A stretch of 30,203 nt of DNA from JBJTIF01 sp046094825 (GTDB taxonomy: Bacteria; Actinomycetota; UBA4738; HRBIN12), in NCBI GenBank assembly GCA_046094825.1, contig JBJTIF010000070.1, forward strand, positions 1-30,203, read 5' to 3'. Made by a program: the position numbers and the translations under genes. Positions 14,975 to 22,522 of the stretch are shown here, one piece after another. A model generated the notes under the pieces. The model was given only the letters and a program-made list of their open reading frames with translations, ran no database searches and had not been told where the DNA came from. Every line of letters begins with the position of its first letter. Positions within the stretch are counted from its first letter, which is position 1.

Positions 14975-15142
14975 GTGGACCTCGCGACGGCGCTCGTCGA
15001 AGCCGCGGTCGGCGCGGCGACGCTCACCCTCGGCGTCCCGCTCGCGCGCGGCGACCGCGGGGTGCGCCGGGTGCTCGGCGTGCTCCTCGCCCTCGCGGGG
15101 GTGGCCGCGATCGCGCACGCGGCCTCGGGGCTCCTGCCCTGA
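14975..15142 (+). CDS. small hypothetical membrane protein (55 residues)
   Basis: This short reading frame starts with GTG at 14975 and ends with TGA at 15142. It encodes two hydrophobic segments: TALVEAAVGAATLTLGVPLA (about residues 4-23) and RVLGVLLALAGVAAIAHAA (about 33-51), separated by a charged turn (RGDRGVRR). It is therefore likely a two-helix inner-membrane hairpin. The start is supported by a TAGCCT element six bases upstream, the same arrangement as at several well-supported genes. It converges on the mutase gene with a 31-base gap. I know no family for it. Confidence 0.55.
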   Translation: MDLATALVEAAVGAATLTLGVPLARGDRGVRRVLGVLLALAGVAAIAHAASGLLP

Positions 15143-15173
15143 ACCCTCGCCGGCGGCCGACCCGGGCGCTCGG

Positions 15174-16750
15174 CTAGCCGGTCGGGCGGTACTCGCCGAA
15201 CACCGCGCGGAGGGCGTCCGACACCTCGCCGAGCGTCGCCCCGACGCGGAGCGCCTCGCGGATCGGGGGCAGGAGGTTCGCCGACCCGCGGGCGGCGCGC
15301 TCGACCGCCGCGAGCGCGGACGCGCACGCCGCGCCGTCGCGCGACGCCCGCCAGGCCGCGAGACGCTCGACCTGCCGGGCGGCCTCGTCGTCCCCGACGC
15401 GGAGGAGGTCGATCCCCGGTTCGTCGTCCTCGACGAACCGGTTCACCCCGACGACGACGCGAGCGCCCGACTCGATGCCCTCCTGGATCCGGTAGGCCGC
15501 GTCGTGGATCTCGTCCTGGAAGAACCCGCGCTCGATCGCGGCGACCGCGCCCCCCAGGGCATCGATCCGCTCGAGGTAGCGGACCGCGGACTCCTCGATC
15601 GCGTCGGTGAGCGACTCGACGAACCACGATCCGCCGACCGGATCGACGACCGACGCGAGGCCGGTCTCCGCGGCGAGGACCTCTGCGTGCGGAGCGCGAG
15701 CTTCGCGGCCGCCTCCGTCGGCAGCGCGAGCGCCTCGTCGTAGGAGTTCGTGTGGAGGGACTGCGTGCCGCCGAGGACCGCGGACATCGCCTCGAGCGTC
15801 GTCCGCACGACGTTGTTCAGGGGCTGCTGCGCGGTGAGCGTCGCTCCCCCCGTCTGCGTGTGGAACCGGAGCATCCGGCTCCGCGGGTCGCGCGCGCCGA
15901 AACGCTCCTCCGCGATCCTCGCCCAGAGCCGCCGCGCGGCGCGGAACTTCGCGATCTCCTCGAAGAACCCCTGGTGGCAGGCGAAGAAGAACGAGAGCCT
16001 CGGCGCGACCGCGTCGACGTCGAGCCCCGCCGCGATCGCCGCCTCGACGTACGCGATGGCGTTCGCGATCGTGAACGCGAGTTCCTGCACCGCGGTCGCC
16101 CCGGCCTCGCGCATGTGGTAGCCGCTGATCGAGATCGTGTTCCACCGGGGGAGCCGCTCGCCGCAGTACGCCATGAGGTCGGTCGTGACACGCATCGAGG
16201 CGCGCGGCGGGAAGATGTACGTGCCGCGGGCGGCGTACTCCTTCAGGAGGTCGTTCTGGACCGTCCCCTCGAGGCGGTCCGCAGCGACGCCCTGCTCCTC
16301 CGCGACGAGCTCGTAGAGCAGGAGGAGGATCGGCGCCGTCGCGTTGATCGTCATCGACGTCGAGACCTCGCCGAGCGGGATCCCCGCGAAGAGCCGGCGC
16401 ATGTCGTCGAGCGTCGAGATCGCCACCCCGGTGCGTCCGACCTCCCCTTCTGCCCGGGGGTGATCGCCGTCGTAGCCCATCTGCGTCGGGAGGTCGAAGG
16501 CGACCGACAGGCCCGTCTGCCCGTGCTCGAGGAGGTAGCGGAACCGCGCGTTCGTCTCGTCCGCGGTCCCCATCCCCGCGTACTGGCGCATCGTCCACAC
16601 GCGCCCCCGGTACATCGTCGGGTGGATCCCGCGCGTGAACGGCGGGGACCCCGCGTCGCCGATCCGCTCGGTCGCGGCATCCGACCCGAGGTCAGCGGGC
16701 CCGTAGGCGGGTCGGAGCGGGATGCCGGCGTCGGTCGTCGGGTCGGCCAC
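15174..16750 (-). CDS. methylmalonyl-CoA mutase large (catalytic) subunit, interrupted by a one-base frameshift
   Basis: Rearranges (R)-methylmalonyl-CoA to succinyl-CoA with adenosylcobalamin. The protein lacks the B12-binding domain, which is a separate subunit at 29256-29660. Residues 1-356 read from GTG 16750: GIHPTMYRGRVWTMRQYAG, LSVAFDLPTQMGYD, KEYAARGTYIFPP and TISISGYHMREAGA. Tyr57 and Arg175 correspond to the residues that mark methylmalonyl- rather than isobutyryl-CoA mutases. At 15681-15685 the frame breaks: family sequence expects LRTQQ before VLAAETG, but the DNA has CAGAGGTC where CAGCAGGTC or similar would restore it. The remainder (VLAAETGLASVVDPVGGSWF to the stop) reads intact in another frame. 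This is probably a sequencing error because everything else is preserved; a real mutation is possible. Restored length would be about 525 residues. Confidence 0.9.
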
Positions 16751-16756
16751 GGTCCG

Positions 16757-16762
16757 ATGCTA
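16757..16762 (-). promoter_or_regulatory. leaderless-type -10 element of the mutase gene
   Basis: Minus-strand TAGCAT ends six bases before the GTG start at 16750. No ribosome-binding site lies between, so a leaderless transcript is expected. Confidence 0.55.
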
Positions 16763-16794
16763 CGCCGAGCACCGGAGGACCCTCGACGGTCGGC

Positions 16795-16800
16795 TATGCT
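16795..16800 (+). promoter_or_regulatory. -10-like element (TATGCT) of the sdh operon
   Basis: TATGCT stands 49 bases before the sdhC GTG. It would give a leader of about 42 bases carrying the GAGGAG ribosome site. It lies back to back with the mutase promoter in the 99-base divergent gap. Confidence 0.4.
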
Positions 16801-16849
16801 GCGCGTCATCCGGATGCGCGGCGGACGGCCGCGCCCGCGAGGAGCGACG

Positions 16850-17242
16850 GTGGCGAAGAACCGATCCGATGTCGGGACGCTCTACCGGGGGAGCCCCGGG
16901 CAGTGGTCCTGGTTCGCGCACCGCGCGACCGGCGTCGCGGTGATCCTCTTCCTCTTCGTGCACATCGTCGACACCGCGATGGTCGGCTGGGGTCCCGAGG
17001 TCTACGAGAAGGTCGAATCGGTCTACAAGAACTGGTTCGTGCGGATCCTCGAGCTCGGCCTCGTCGCCGCGGTCCTGTACCACGGCATCAACGGCATGAA
17101 GATCATGGTCTTCGACTTCTGGTCGAAGGGCGCCCGGTACTACAAGCAGCTCTCGATCGCCTCGCACGCGCTCTTCTTCGCGGCGATGGTCCCCGTGACC
17201 TGGATCATGGGCCAGCAGGTCCTGAACCTCCTCGACCGATGA
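16850..17242 (+). CDS. sdhC: succinate dehydrogenase cytochrome b subunit
   Basis: First membrane-anchor subunit of complex II, which oxidises succinate to fumarate and reduces quinone. The 130 residues have three membrane segments. WFAHRATGVAVILFLFVHIVD (about residues 22-42) carries the conserved His-Arg and a second His suited to heme b ligation, and LYHGINGMKIMVFDF is the typical second-helix motif. I chose GTG 16850 because GAGGAG lies six bases upstream; the frame is open further upstream, including an ATG at 16796, but that extension is Arg-rich and unlike the family. It overlaps sdhD by four bases (ATGA) in the order CDAB. Confidence 0.9.
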   Translation: MAKNRSDVGTLYRGSPGQWSWFAHRATGVAVILFLFVHIVDTAMVGWGPEVYEKVESVYKNWFVRILELGLVAAVLYHGINGMKIMVFDFWSKGARYYKQLSIASHALFFAAMVPVTWIMGQQVLNLLDR

Positions 17243-17682
17243 GCGTCCGCGACTCGATCCGCACCCACGGCACGCTCGTGCCCCCCGGGCCGCGCCTCAC
17301 GATGGCCTCCGGTCGCGAGCGCCCGCTCGGTGGCTGGGAACTCTGGAGCTGGCTCTTCATGCGGATCTCCGGGCTCGTGCTCCTGTTCCTCGCCGTCGGC
17401 CACGTGATCATCATGCACCTGCCCGACGGCGGCGTGGACCGCATCGACTTCGACTTCGTCGCCGGTCGGTGGGAGATCCCGCTGTGGCGCGCGTGGGACT
17501 GGGCGCTCCTGTCGCTCGCGCTCATCCACGGGGTGAACGGGCTCCGGGTGATCGTCCAGGACTACATCGAGCGCCCCGCCGCACGGTTCACCGTGAACGT
17601 GTTCTTCTACGTCCTCGCGTTCCTCCTCTTCGTCCTCGGCTCGATCACGGTCTTCACGTTCGACGCCTCGAGGTTCGTGTGA
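17239..17682 (+). CDS. sdhD: succinate dehydrogenase hydrophobic membrane anchor subunit
   Basis: Second anchor of complex II, 147 residues with three membrane helices. After a polar N-terminus comes WSWLFMRISGLVLLFLAVGH (about 38-57), where Arg and His are the quinone and heme region residues. The second helix holds LIHGVNGLRVIVQDYI, the anchor-family signature also found in sdhC. The third is VNVFFYVLAFLLFVLGSITV. The ATG overlaps the sdhC stop and the stop overlaps the sdhA GTG, so stoichiometric expression is likely. The two anchors together indicate a two-subunit, heme-containing complex II. Confidence 0.9.
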   Translation: MSVRDSIRTHGTLVPPGPRLTMASGRERPLGGWELWSWLFMRISGLVLLFLAVGHVIIMHLPDGGVDRIDFDFVAGRWEIPLWRAWDWALLSLALIHGVNGLRVIVQDYIERPAARFTVNVFFYVLAFLLFVLGSITVFTFDASRFV

Positions 17683-19415
17683 CGACGACGCACACGTACG
17701 ACGCGGTCATCATCGGGGCCGGCGGCGCGGGGCTCCGTGCCGCGATCGAGGCCTCCGGCGCCGTGAAGACGGCGGTCATCTCGAAGCTCTACCCCACCCG
17801 GTCGCACACGGGCGCCGCCCAGGGTGGCGTCTGCGCGGCCCTCGGCAACCTCGAGGAGGACTACCCCGAGTGGCACGCGTTCGACACCGTGAAGGGCGGC
17901 GACTACCTCGTCGACCAGCCGGCGGCGCAGCTCATGGCCGAGGAGGCCGTCGACGCGATCTACCAGCTCGAGCACTGGGGACTCCCCTTCAACCGGACGC
18001 CCGACGGCAAGATCGCCCAGCGGCGCTTCGGGGGCCACACCCGCAACCACGGGGAGGCGCCGGTCATGCGCGCCTGCTACGCGGCCGACCGCACCGGGCA
18101 CATGATCCTCCAGACCCTCTACCAGCAGTGCGTGAAGCGCGACGTGCGGTTCTTCAACGAGTACTACTGCATGGACCTCCTCATGGAGGACGGGGCGGTC
18201 GCGGGCGTCGTCGCCTACGAGCTCGCGACCGGGGAACTCCACGTGTTCCGCGCGAAGGCGGTCCTGTTCGCGACCGGCGGCTACGGCCGGATGTTCCGCG
18301 TCTCCTCGAACGCCCACTCGATGACCGGCGACGGCCCGGCGGTCGTGTGGCGCCGGGGCATCCCCCTCGAGGACATGGAGTTCTTCCAGTTCCACCCGAC
18401 CGGCGTCTACAAGATGGGGATCCTCCTGTCGGAGGCCGTCCGCGGCGAGGGCGGCATCATCCTGAACAGCGAGGGCGAGCGCTTCATGGAGCGCTACGCC
18501 CCCACGGTGAAGGACCTCGCCCCCCGCGACATGGTGAGCCGGGCGATCTACCAGGAGATCAAGGAGGGCCGCGGCGTCGGACCGCACCGCGACGCCGTCT
18601 ACCTCGACGTCCGCCACCTCCCGCGGGAGATCATCGAGGAGCGCCTCCCGGACGTGACGGAGTTCGCGCGCGTGTACCTCGGCGTCGAACCGACGACCGA
18701 GCCCGTGCCGATCCAGCCGACCGCGCACTACGCGATGGGTGGCATCCCGACCGACGTGGACGGGCGCGTCGTCGTCGGCCCCGACGAGGTGCCGGTCCCC
18801 GGGCTCTACGCCGCGGGCGAGTGCGCGTGCGTGAGCGTCCACGGGGCGAACCGCCTCGGGACGAACTCCCTCCTCGACATCGTCGTCTTCGGTCGCCGCG
18901 GCGGCGCCCACATGGCGGAGTTCGCGAAGGACGCCACCCTGCGGAAGGTCGAGAAGGGTGCCGAGGCCCCGGTCGCCGAGCGCCTCGCCTCCCTCACCGG
19001 TCGCCCGGACGGCGCGAACGCCGCGGACATCCGCACCGAACTCCAGGACACGATGTTCGACCTCGCGTTCGTCGTGCGGAGCGAGACGAGCCTCACGAAG
19101 ATGCAGGAGATCCTCGCCGGGCTCCGCGAGCGCTACGAGCGGGTCTACGTGCAGGACACGGGGAAGCTCTTCAACACCGAGCTCATGGAGGCCGTCGAGC
19201 TCGGGTACCTCCTCGACTGCGCCGACGCGCTCGTCGCCTCGGCGCTCGTCCGCGATGAGAGCCGCGGCGGGCACTTCCGCGAGGACCACCCGCTCCGCGA
19301 CGACGCGAACTGGCTGAAGCACACGCTCGTCACCCGCAAGGACGACGGCTCGCTCGTCATGGACTTCAAGCCGGTGAAGATGGGTCCCTACATCCCGATG
19401 GAGCGGAAGTACTGA
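17679..19415 (+). CDS. sdhA: succinate dehydrogenase flavoprotein subunit
   Basis: Catalytic subunit of complex II, 578 residues. The dinucleotide fold VIIGAGGAGLRAAIEA starts near residue 10, and the covalent FAD attachment site is His43 in TRSHTGAAQGG. The substrate and capping domain motifs include GGHTRNHGEAPVMRACYAADRTGH (in parts), FQFHPTG and the active-site region AVRGEGGI. HYAMGGIPTDVDGRV and HGANRLGTNSLLD complete the FAD domain, and the helical C-terminal domain ends normally. The GTG start overlaps sdhD. The stop shares one base with the sdhB ATG (TGATG). No anomalies are seen. Confidence 0.96.
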   Translation: MTTTHTYDAVIIGAGGAGLRAAIEASGAVKTAVISKLYPTRSHTGAAQGGVCAALGNLEEDYPEWHAFDTVKGGDYLVDQPAAQLMAEEAVDAIYQLEHWGLPFNRTPDGKIAQRRFGGHTRNHGEAPVMRACYAADRTGHMILQTLYQQCVKRDVRFFNEYYCMDLLMEDGAVAGVVAYELATGELHVFRAKAVLFATGGYGRMFRVSSNAHSMTGDGPAVVWRRGIPLEDMEFFQFHPTGVYKMGILLSEAVRGEGGIILNSEGERFMERYAPTVKDLAPRDMVSRAIYQEIKEGRGVGPHRDAVYLDVRHLPREIIEERLPDVTEFARVYLGVEPTTEPVPIQPTAHYAMGGIPTDVDGRVVVGPDEVPVPGLYAAGECACVSVHGANRLGTNSLLDIVVFGRRGGAHMAEFAKDATLRKVEKGAEAPVAERLASLTGRPDGANAADIRTELQDTMFDLAFVVRSETSLTKMQEILAGLRERYERVYVQDTGKLFNTELMEAVELGYLLDCADALVASALVRDESRGGHFREDHPLRDDANWLKHTLVTRKDDGSLVMDFKPVKMGPYIPMERKY

Positions 19416-20176
19416 TGGCCGTCGAGCAGCTCGGCGACGTCCTCGCCGCCTCCGACCCGATCGGCGTGCAGAAGGTCCGCCTGTCGATCCGGATCCGCCG
19501 GTTCAACCCGGAGGTCCGCGGCCAGGAGTCCTGGTGGGACGACTTCGAGGTCTCGATGGAGCCCACGGACCGGCTCCTCGACGCGCTGAACGAGATCAAG
19601 TGGCACCAGGACGGAACGCTCGGGTTCCGTCGCTCGTGCGCGCACGGCATCTGCGGCTCGGACGCGATGATCATCAACGGCCGCAACGCCCTCGCGTGCA
19701 AGCTCCTCGTGAAGGACGTCGCGCCGCGCGCGGTCATCGAGCCGATCCGCGGCCTCCCGGTCCTCCGCGACCTCATCGTCGACATGGACCCCTTCTTCGA
19801 GGGCTACACGTCCGTGCTCCCGTTCCTCGTGAACGACGAGGGCGAGCCCGACACCGAGCGGCGCCAGTCGCCCGAGGAGCGCGCCCGCTTCGACGACACG
19901 ACGAAGTGCATCCTCTGCGCCGCCTGCACGACCTCGTGCCCGGTCTTCTGGGGCGACGAGGGCTACGTCGGGCCGGCGGCGATCGTGAACGCCCACCGGT
20001 TCATCTTCGACTCGCGCGACCGCGGGGCGAAGGAGCGCCTGAAGATCCTCTCGGACAAGACCGGCGTGTTCCGGTGCCGCACGGTGTTCAACTGCACCGA
20101 GGCCTGCCCGCGCGGCATCCACGTCACCGAGGCGATCCAGGACGTGAAGCGCGCGATCCTCTTCGACCGCTTCTGA
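19415..20176 (+). CDS. sdhB: succinate dehydrogenase iron-sulfur subunit
   Basis: Carries electrons from the flavin to the quinone through three clusters. The 253 residues include the plant-type [2Fe-2S] ligands in RRSCAHGICGSDAM plus LACK, the [4Fe-4S] motif CILCAACTTSCP and the [3Fe-4S] motif CRTVFNCTEACPRG. An ending of KRAILFDRF is ordinary for the family. Translational coupling with sdhA is by a TGATG overlap. The stop is 32 bases before the isocitrate dehydrogenase GTG, which has its own promoter element, so the sdh operon appears to end here. Confidence 0.96.
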   Translation: MAVEQLGDVLAASDPIGVQKVRLSIRIRRFNPEVRGQESWWDDFEVSMEPTDRLLDALNEIKWHQDGTLGFRRSCAHGICGSDAMIINGRNALACKLLVKDVAPRAVIEPIRGLPVLRDLIVDMDPFFEGYTSVLPFLVNDEGEPDTERRQSPEERARFDDTTKCILCAACTTSCPVFWGDEGYVGPAAIVNAHRFIFDSRDRGAKERLKILSDKTGVFRCRTVFNCTEACPRGIHVTEAIQDVKRAILFDRF

Positions 20177-20196
20177 GCGGGCGCACCCGCCTCCGG

Positions 20197-20202
20197 TAGC
20201 CT
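20197..20202 (+). promoter_or_regulatory. leaderless-type -10 element of the isocitrate dehydrogenase gene
   Basis: TAGCCT ends exactly six bases before the GTG at 20209, with no ribosome site between. The eight-base string GGTAGCCT also occurs before the gene at 14975. Confidence 0.55.
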
Positions 20203-20208
20203 TCGCGC

Positions 20209-21273
20209 GTGTCCCACCTCGTCACGCTCATCCCCGGGGACGGCATCGGGCCGGAGGTCGCGGCAGCGACGCGCGCCGTCCTCGACGCGACCGGCGTGCC
20301 GATCTCGTGGGACGTCCAGGAGGCCGGGGCCGCCGTCCTCGACGCCGAGGGGAGCGTCCTGCCCGACCGGGTCCTCGCGGCGATCTCCCGTTCGCACGTC
20401 GCCCTGAAGGGCCCGATCACGACACCGGTCGGCACGGGGTTCCGCAGCGCGAACGTCGCGCTGCGCCAGGGGCTCGAGCTCTTCGCCGCGGTGCGGCCGG
20501 CGCGGACGACACCGGGCGTGCCGACGCGCCACGCCGACGTCGATCTCGTCATCGTGCGCGAGAACACCGAGGACCTCTACGCCGGCATCGAGTTCGGCGC
20601 GGGCGCCGACGGCGCGGGGCTCCGCGCGGAGGTCGCCCGGCTCGCCGGGGTGCACCTCCGCGAGGACGCCGGGGTGACGCTGAAGCCGATCTCCGAGTCC
20701 GGGACGCGTCGCGTCGTGCGGTTCGCGTTCGACCACGCGCGCCGGACCGGGCGCCGGCTCGTGACGCTCGGCCACAAGGCGGCCGTCATGCGGTTCTCCG
20801 ACGGGCTCTTCCTCGAGATCGCGCGCGAGGAGGCCGTCGCCGAGCGCGAGGTGGCCTTCGAGGCGCTCGAGATCGACGACCTCGCGATGCACCTCGTCCA
20901 GGACCCCGCGCGCTTCGACGTGCTCCTGCTGCCGAACCTCTACGGGGACATCCTGTCGGACCTCGCGGCGGGGCTCGTCGGCGGCCTCGGCCTCGCCGCG
21001 GGAGCGAACCTCGGATGGGAGCACGCGGTGTTCGAACCCGTCCACGGGAGCGCGCCCGACATCGCCGGCCGGGGCGTCGCGAACCCGATCGCGATGATCC
21101 GCTCGGGGGCGATGCTCCTGCGGCACCTCGGGGAGCACGGTGCCGCCGATCGCGTCGAGTCCGCGATCGACCGCGTCCTCCTCGAGGGCACGACGCGCCC
21201 CCGAGACCTCGGCGGGGACGCCACGACCGCGGCGATCACCGACGCGATCGTGGCCGCGCTCGACCGGTCCTAG
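20209..21273 (+). CDS. NAD-type isocitrate dehydrogenase (isocitrate/isopropylmalate dehydrogenase family)
   Basis: Oxidative decarboxylation of isocitrate to 2-oxoglutarate in the TCA cycle is the likely reaction. The 354-residue length and motifs LIPGDGIGPEV, FRSANVALRQGLELFA, RENTEDLYAGIE and FEPVHGSAPDIAG (near 274-286) fit the bacterial and mitochondrial NAD-type group. The catalytic aspartates are in DDLAMHLVQ and LYGDILSDL. One deviation: the catalytic-lysine segment reads HKAAVMRFSDGLF, where the family usually has HKANIMK; the Asn that contacts the cofactor is Ala. Homoisocitrate or isopropylmalate activity cannot be excluded. It converges with the small CCG protein region and shares CTAG at its stop. 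A second paralogue lies at 22520-23521. Confidence 0.88.
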   Translation: MSHLVTLIPGDGIGPEVAAATRAVLDATGVPISWDVQEAGAAVLDAEGSVLPDRVLAAISRSHVALKGPITTPVGTGFRSANVALRQGLELFAAVRPARTTPGVPTRHADVDLVIVRENTEDLYAGIEFGAGADGAGLRAEVARLAGVHLREDAGVTLKPISESGTRRVVRFAFDHARRTGRRLVTLGHKAAVMRFSDGLFLEIAREEAVAEREVAFEALEIDDLAMHLVQDPARFDVLLLPNLYGDILSDLAAGLVGGLGLAAGANLGWEHAVFEPVHGSAPDIAGRGVANPIAMIRSGAMLLRHLGEHGAADRVESAIDRVLLEGTTRPRDLGGDATTAAITDAIVAALDRS

Positions 21274-21401
21274 ACGGGCGCGCCGCCGCCGGGCGGGGCC
21301 TCGCCGTGGTGGTGCCCATCGTGGTCGTGGCCGTCACCGTGGTCGTGCGTCGTCCCGGGTCCCTCCGCGGCGGGACCCCGACCGGGGTCCTCGTCGCGCT
21401 G
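21270..21401 (-). other. in-frame His-rich extension downstream of a UGA stop
   Basis: Reading on past the TGA of the small CCG protein in the same frame gives 43 more codons ending in TAG. The centre reads HDHGDGHDHDGHHHGE, with seven His in 15 residues, a pattern of metal-binding tails. No ATG, GTG or TTG in this frame lies between the TGA and the His cluster, so it cannot be a separate conventional gene. Its TAG shares CTAG with the stop of the convergent isocitrate dehydrogenase gene. It could be reached by readthrough or selenocysteine, or be a decayed remnant. The plus strand shows only a valine-rich shadow. Confidence 0.4.
21373..21390 (-). other. hairpin just downstream of the UGA (SECIS-like position, or terminator)
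   Basis: On the minus strand GGACCCC (21390-21384) pairs with GGGGTCC (21379-21373) around a GGTC loop. The stem begins 11 bases after the UGA, and the loop begins 18 bases after it with two G residues, which meets the general bacterial SECIS rules as I know them. The same hairpin could simply terminate one or both convergent transcripts. Confidence 0.4.
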
Positions 21402-21566
21402 TCAGCACCCGGGGGCGCCGAGGTTCCCGCAGCACCCCTTCGTCATCGCGCGCGTCCGGTTGCGGGTGAACACCGCGAGGCGCTCGGGGTACGGGAGTTC
21501 GGACGACGACCAGTTCGTGAAGAACGCGCGGCCGCGCCGCCGGAGCTCGTCGAGGAACCCGGCCAT
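21402..21566 (-). CDS. small protein ending in a CCG-x3-PGC cysteine motif
   Basis: A 54-residue protein translationally coupled to malate dehydrogenase (TGATG overlap). It has a basic N-terminal half (FLDELRRRGRAFFTNW), then SELPYPERLAVFTRNR and a C-terminal CCGNLGAPGC. Short proteins ending with a CCGxxGxPGC-type motif occur in high-GC bacteria and are usually labelled hypothetical; the three cysteines could bind metal or take part in thiol chemistry. It ends in TGA immediately after the last Cys, but the frame continues into a His-rich segment (see the adjacent entry). Its own ending agrees with what I know of this kind of protein, so the conventional stop remains the default. Confidence 0.7.
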   Translation of the reverse strand: MAGFLDELRRRGRAFFTNWSSSELPYPERLAVFTRNRTRAMTKGCCGNLGAPGC

Positions 21567-22486
21567 CAGATCCCCGCGAGGTCCGCGCACTTCGCGCGGA
21601 TCGCCTCGCCGGCCTCCCGCAGCCTCGCGAGTTCGTCCTGCGAGCGCTCGAGCTCGACGATCTCGGCCACGCCACCGCGGCCGAGACGCGCCGGGACCCC
21701 GACGTAGACGCCGTCGATGCCGTACTCGCCCGTGCACCAGGCGGCGACCGGGAGCACCTCGTCGGTCGTGCCGGCGATCGCCTCGACCATCCGCACGACG
21801 GATGCCGAGGGCGCGTAGTAGGCGCTCCCCTTCTTCAGGAGCCCGACGATCTCCGCGCCGCCGTCGCGCGTCCGCTGGAAGAGCCGCTCGAGCGTCGCAT
21901 CGTCGACGAGGTCGGTGAGGGGCTTGCCGCCGACCGTCGCGTGCCGAGGGAGCGGCACCATCGAGTCGCCGTGCGAGCCGAGGGTCATCGCGTGGACCTC
22001 GAGCGGCGACACGCGGAGCTCCTCGGCGATGAACCACCGGAGCCGCGCGGAGTCGAGGACGCCCGCCATGCCCATGACGCGGTCCTTCGGGAAGCCCGAT
22101 GCCTCCGCGGCGAGGTACGTCATCTCGTCGAGCGGGTTCGTGACGACGATGAGGATCGCGTCGGGCGACGTCGGGACGATCTTCCGCACGACGTCGCCGA
22201 CGACCCCGGCGTTCTTGCCGAGGAGGTCCATGCGGCTCATGCCCGGCTGGCGCGGGAAGCCGGCCGTGATGACGACGACGTCGGACCCCGCGGTGTCGGC
22301 GTAGTCGTTCGTCCCGAGGATCCGCGGGACGAACCCGACGACGGGGCTCGACTGCCGGATGTCGAGCGCGAGCCCCTGCGGGAGGCCCTCGACGATGTCC
22401 GTGAGGATCACCTCGTGTCCCCGCTCGACCAGCCGCATGGCGGTCGTGTTGCCGACGAACCCGCTCCCGACCACGGTGACGCGCAT
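21566..22486 (-). CDS. mdh: malate dehydrogenase (LDH-like type)
   Basis: NAD-dependent interconversion of malate and oxaloacetate. The 306 residues fit the LDH-like tetrameric malate dehydrogenase group. The Rossmann motif VVGSGFVGNTTAMRL (5-19) is followed by Asp30 in ILTDIVEG, which selects NAD. Substrate specificity is shown by Arg79 in TAGFPRQPGMSR, where lactate dehydrogenases have Gln. The catalytic His172 is in LGSHGDSMVP and the partner Asp and Arg in VLDSARLR. The ATG has a GGGGAG ribosome site and a TAGGAT -10-like element about 30 bases upstream. The stop overlaps the small CCG gene. Confidence 0.94.
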   Translation of the reverse strand: MRVTVVGSGFVGNTTAMRLVERGHEVILTDIVEGLPQGLALDIRQSSPVVGFVPRILGTNDYADTAGSDVVVITAGFPRQPGMSRMDLLGKNAGVVGDVVRKIVPTSPDAILIVVTNPLDEMTYLAAEASGFPKDRVMGMAGVLDSARLRWFIAEELRVSPLEVHAMTLGSHGDSMVPLPRHATVGGKPLTDLVDDATLERLFQRTRDGGAEIVGLLKKGSAYYAPSASVVRMVEAIAGTTDEVLPVAAWCTGEYGIDGVYVGVPARLGRGGVAEIVELERSQDELARLREAGEAIRAKCADLAGI

Positions 22487-22516
22487 CTGCCGCTCCCCTT
22501 CGCTCCGGATGCCCGA

Positions 22517-22522
22517 ATCCTA
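22517..22522 (-). promoter_or_regulatory. -10-like element (TAGGAT) of mdh
   Basis: Minus-strand TAGGAT overlaps the stop of the isocitrate dehydrogenase-like gene and lies 30 bases before the mdh ATG. It gives a short leader containing the AAGGGGAG ribosome site. This is a leadered promoter in contrast to the leaderless ones nearby. Confidence 0.4.

Noticed and set aside
16796..16849. Upstream start of sdhC at ATG 16796
   Set aside because: The added residues are Arg- and Gly-rich, unlike SdhC, and the ATG lies within the TATGCT element; the GTG at 16850 has a good ribosome site.
21300..21350. Valine-rich hydrophobic segment on the plus strand (VVVPIVVVAVTVVV)
   Set aside because: It has no own start or ribosome site, lies in a frame overlapping isocitrate dehydrogenase, and is the complement of the His/Asp codons on the minus strand.
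20307..21707. Long plus-strand frame over isocitrate dehydrogenase and beyond
   Set aside because: It is an Arg/Pro/Ala-rich shadow with no family motif, crossing the stop of the real gene.
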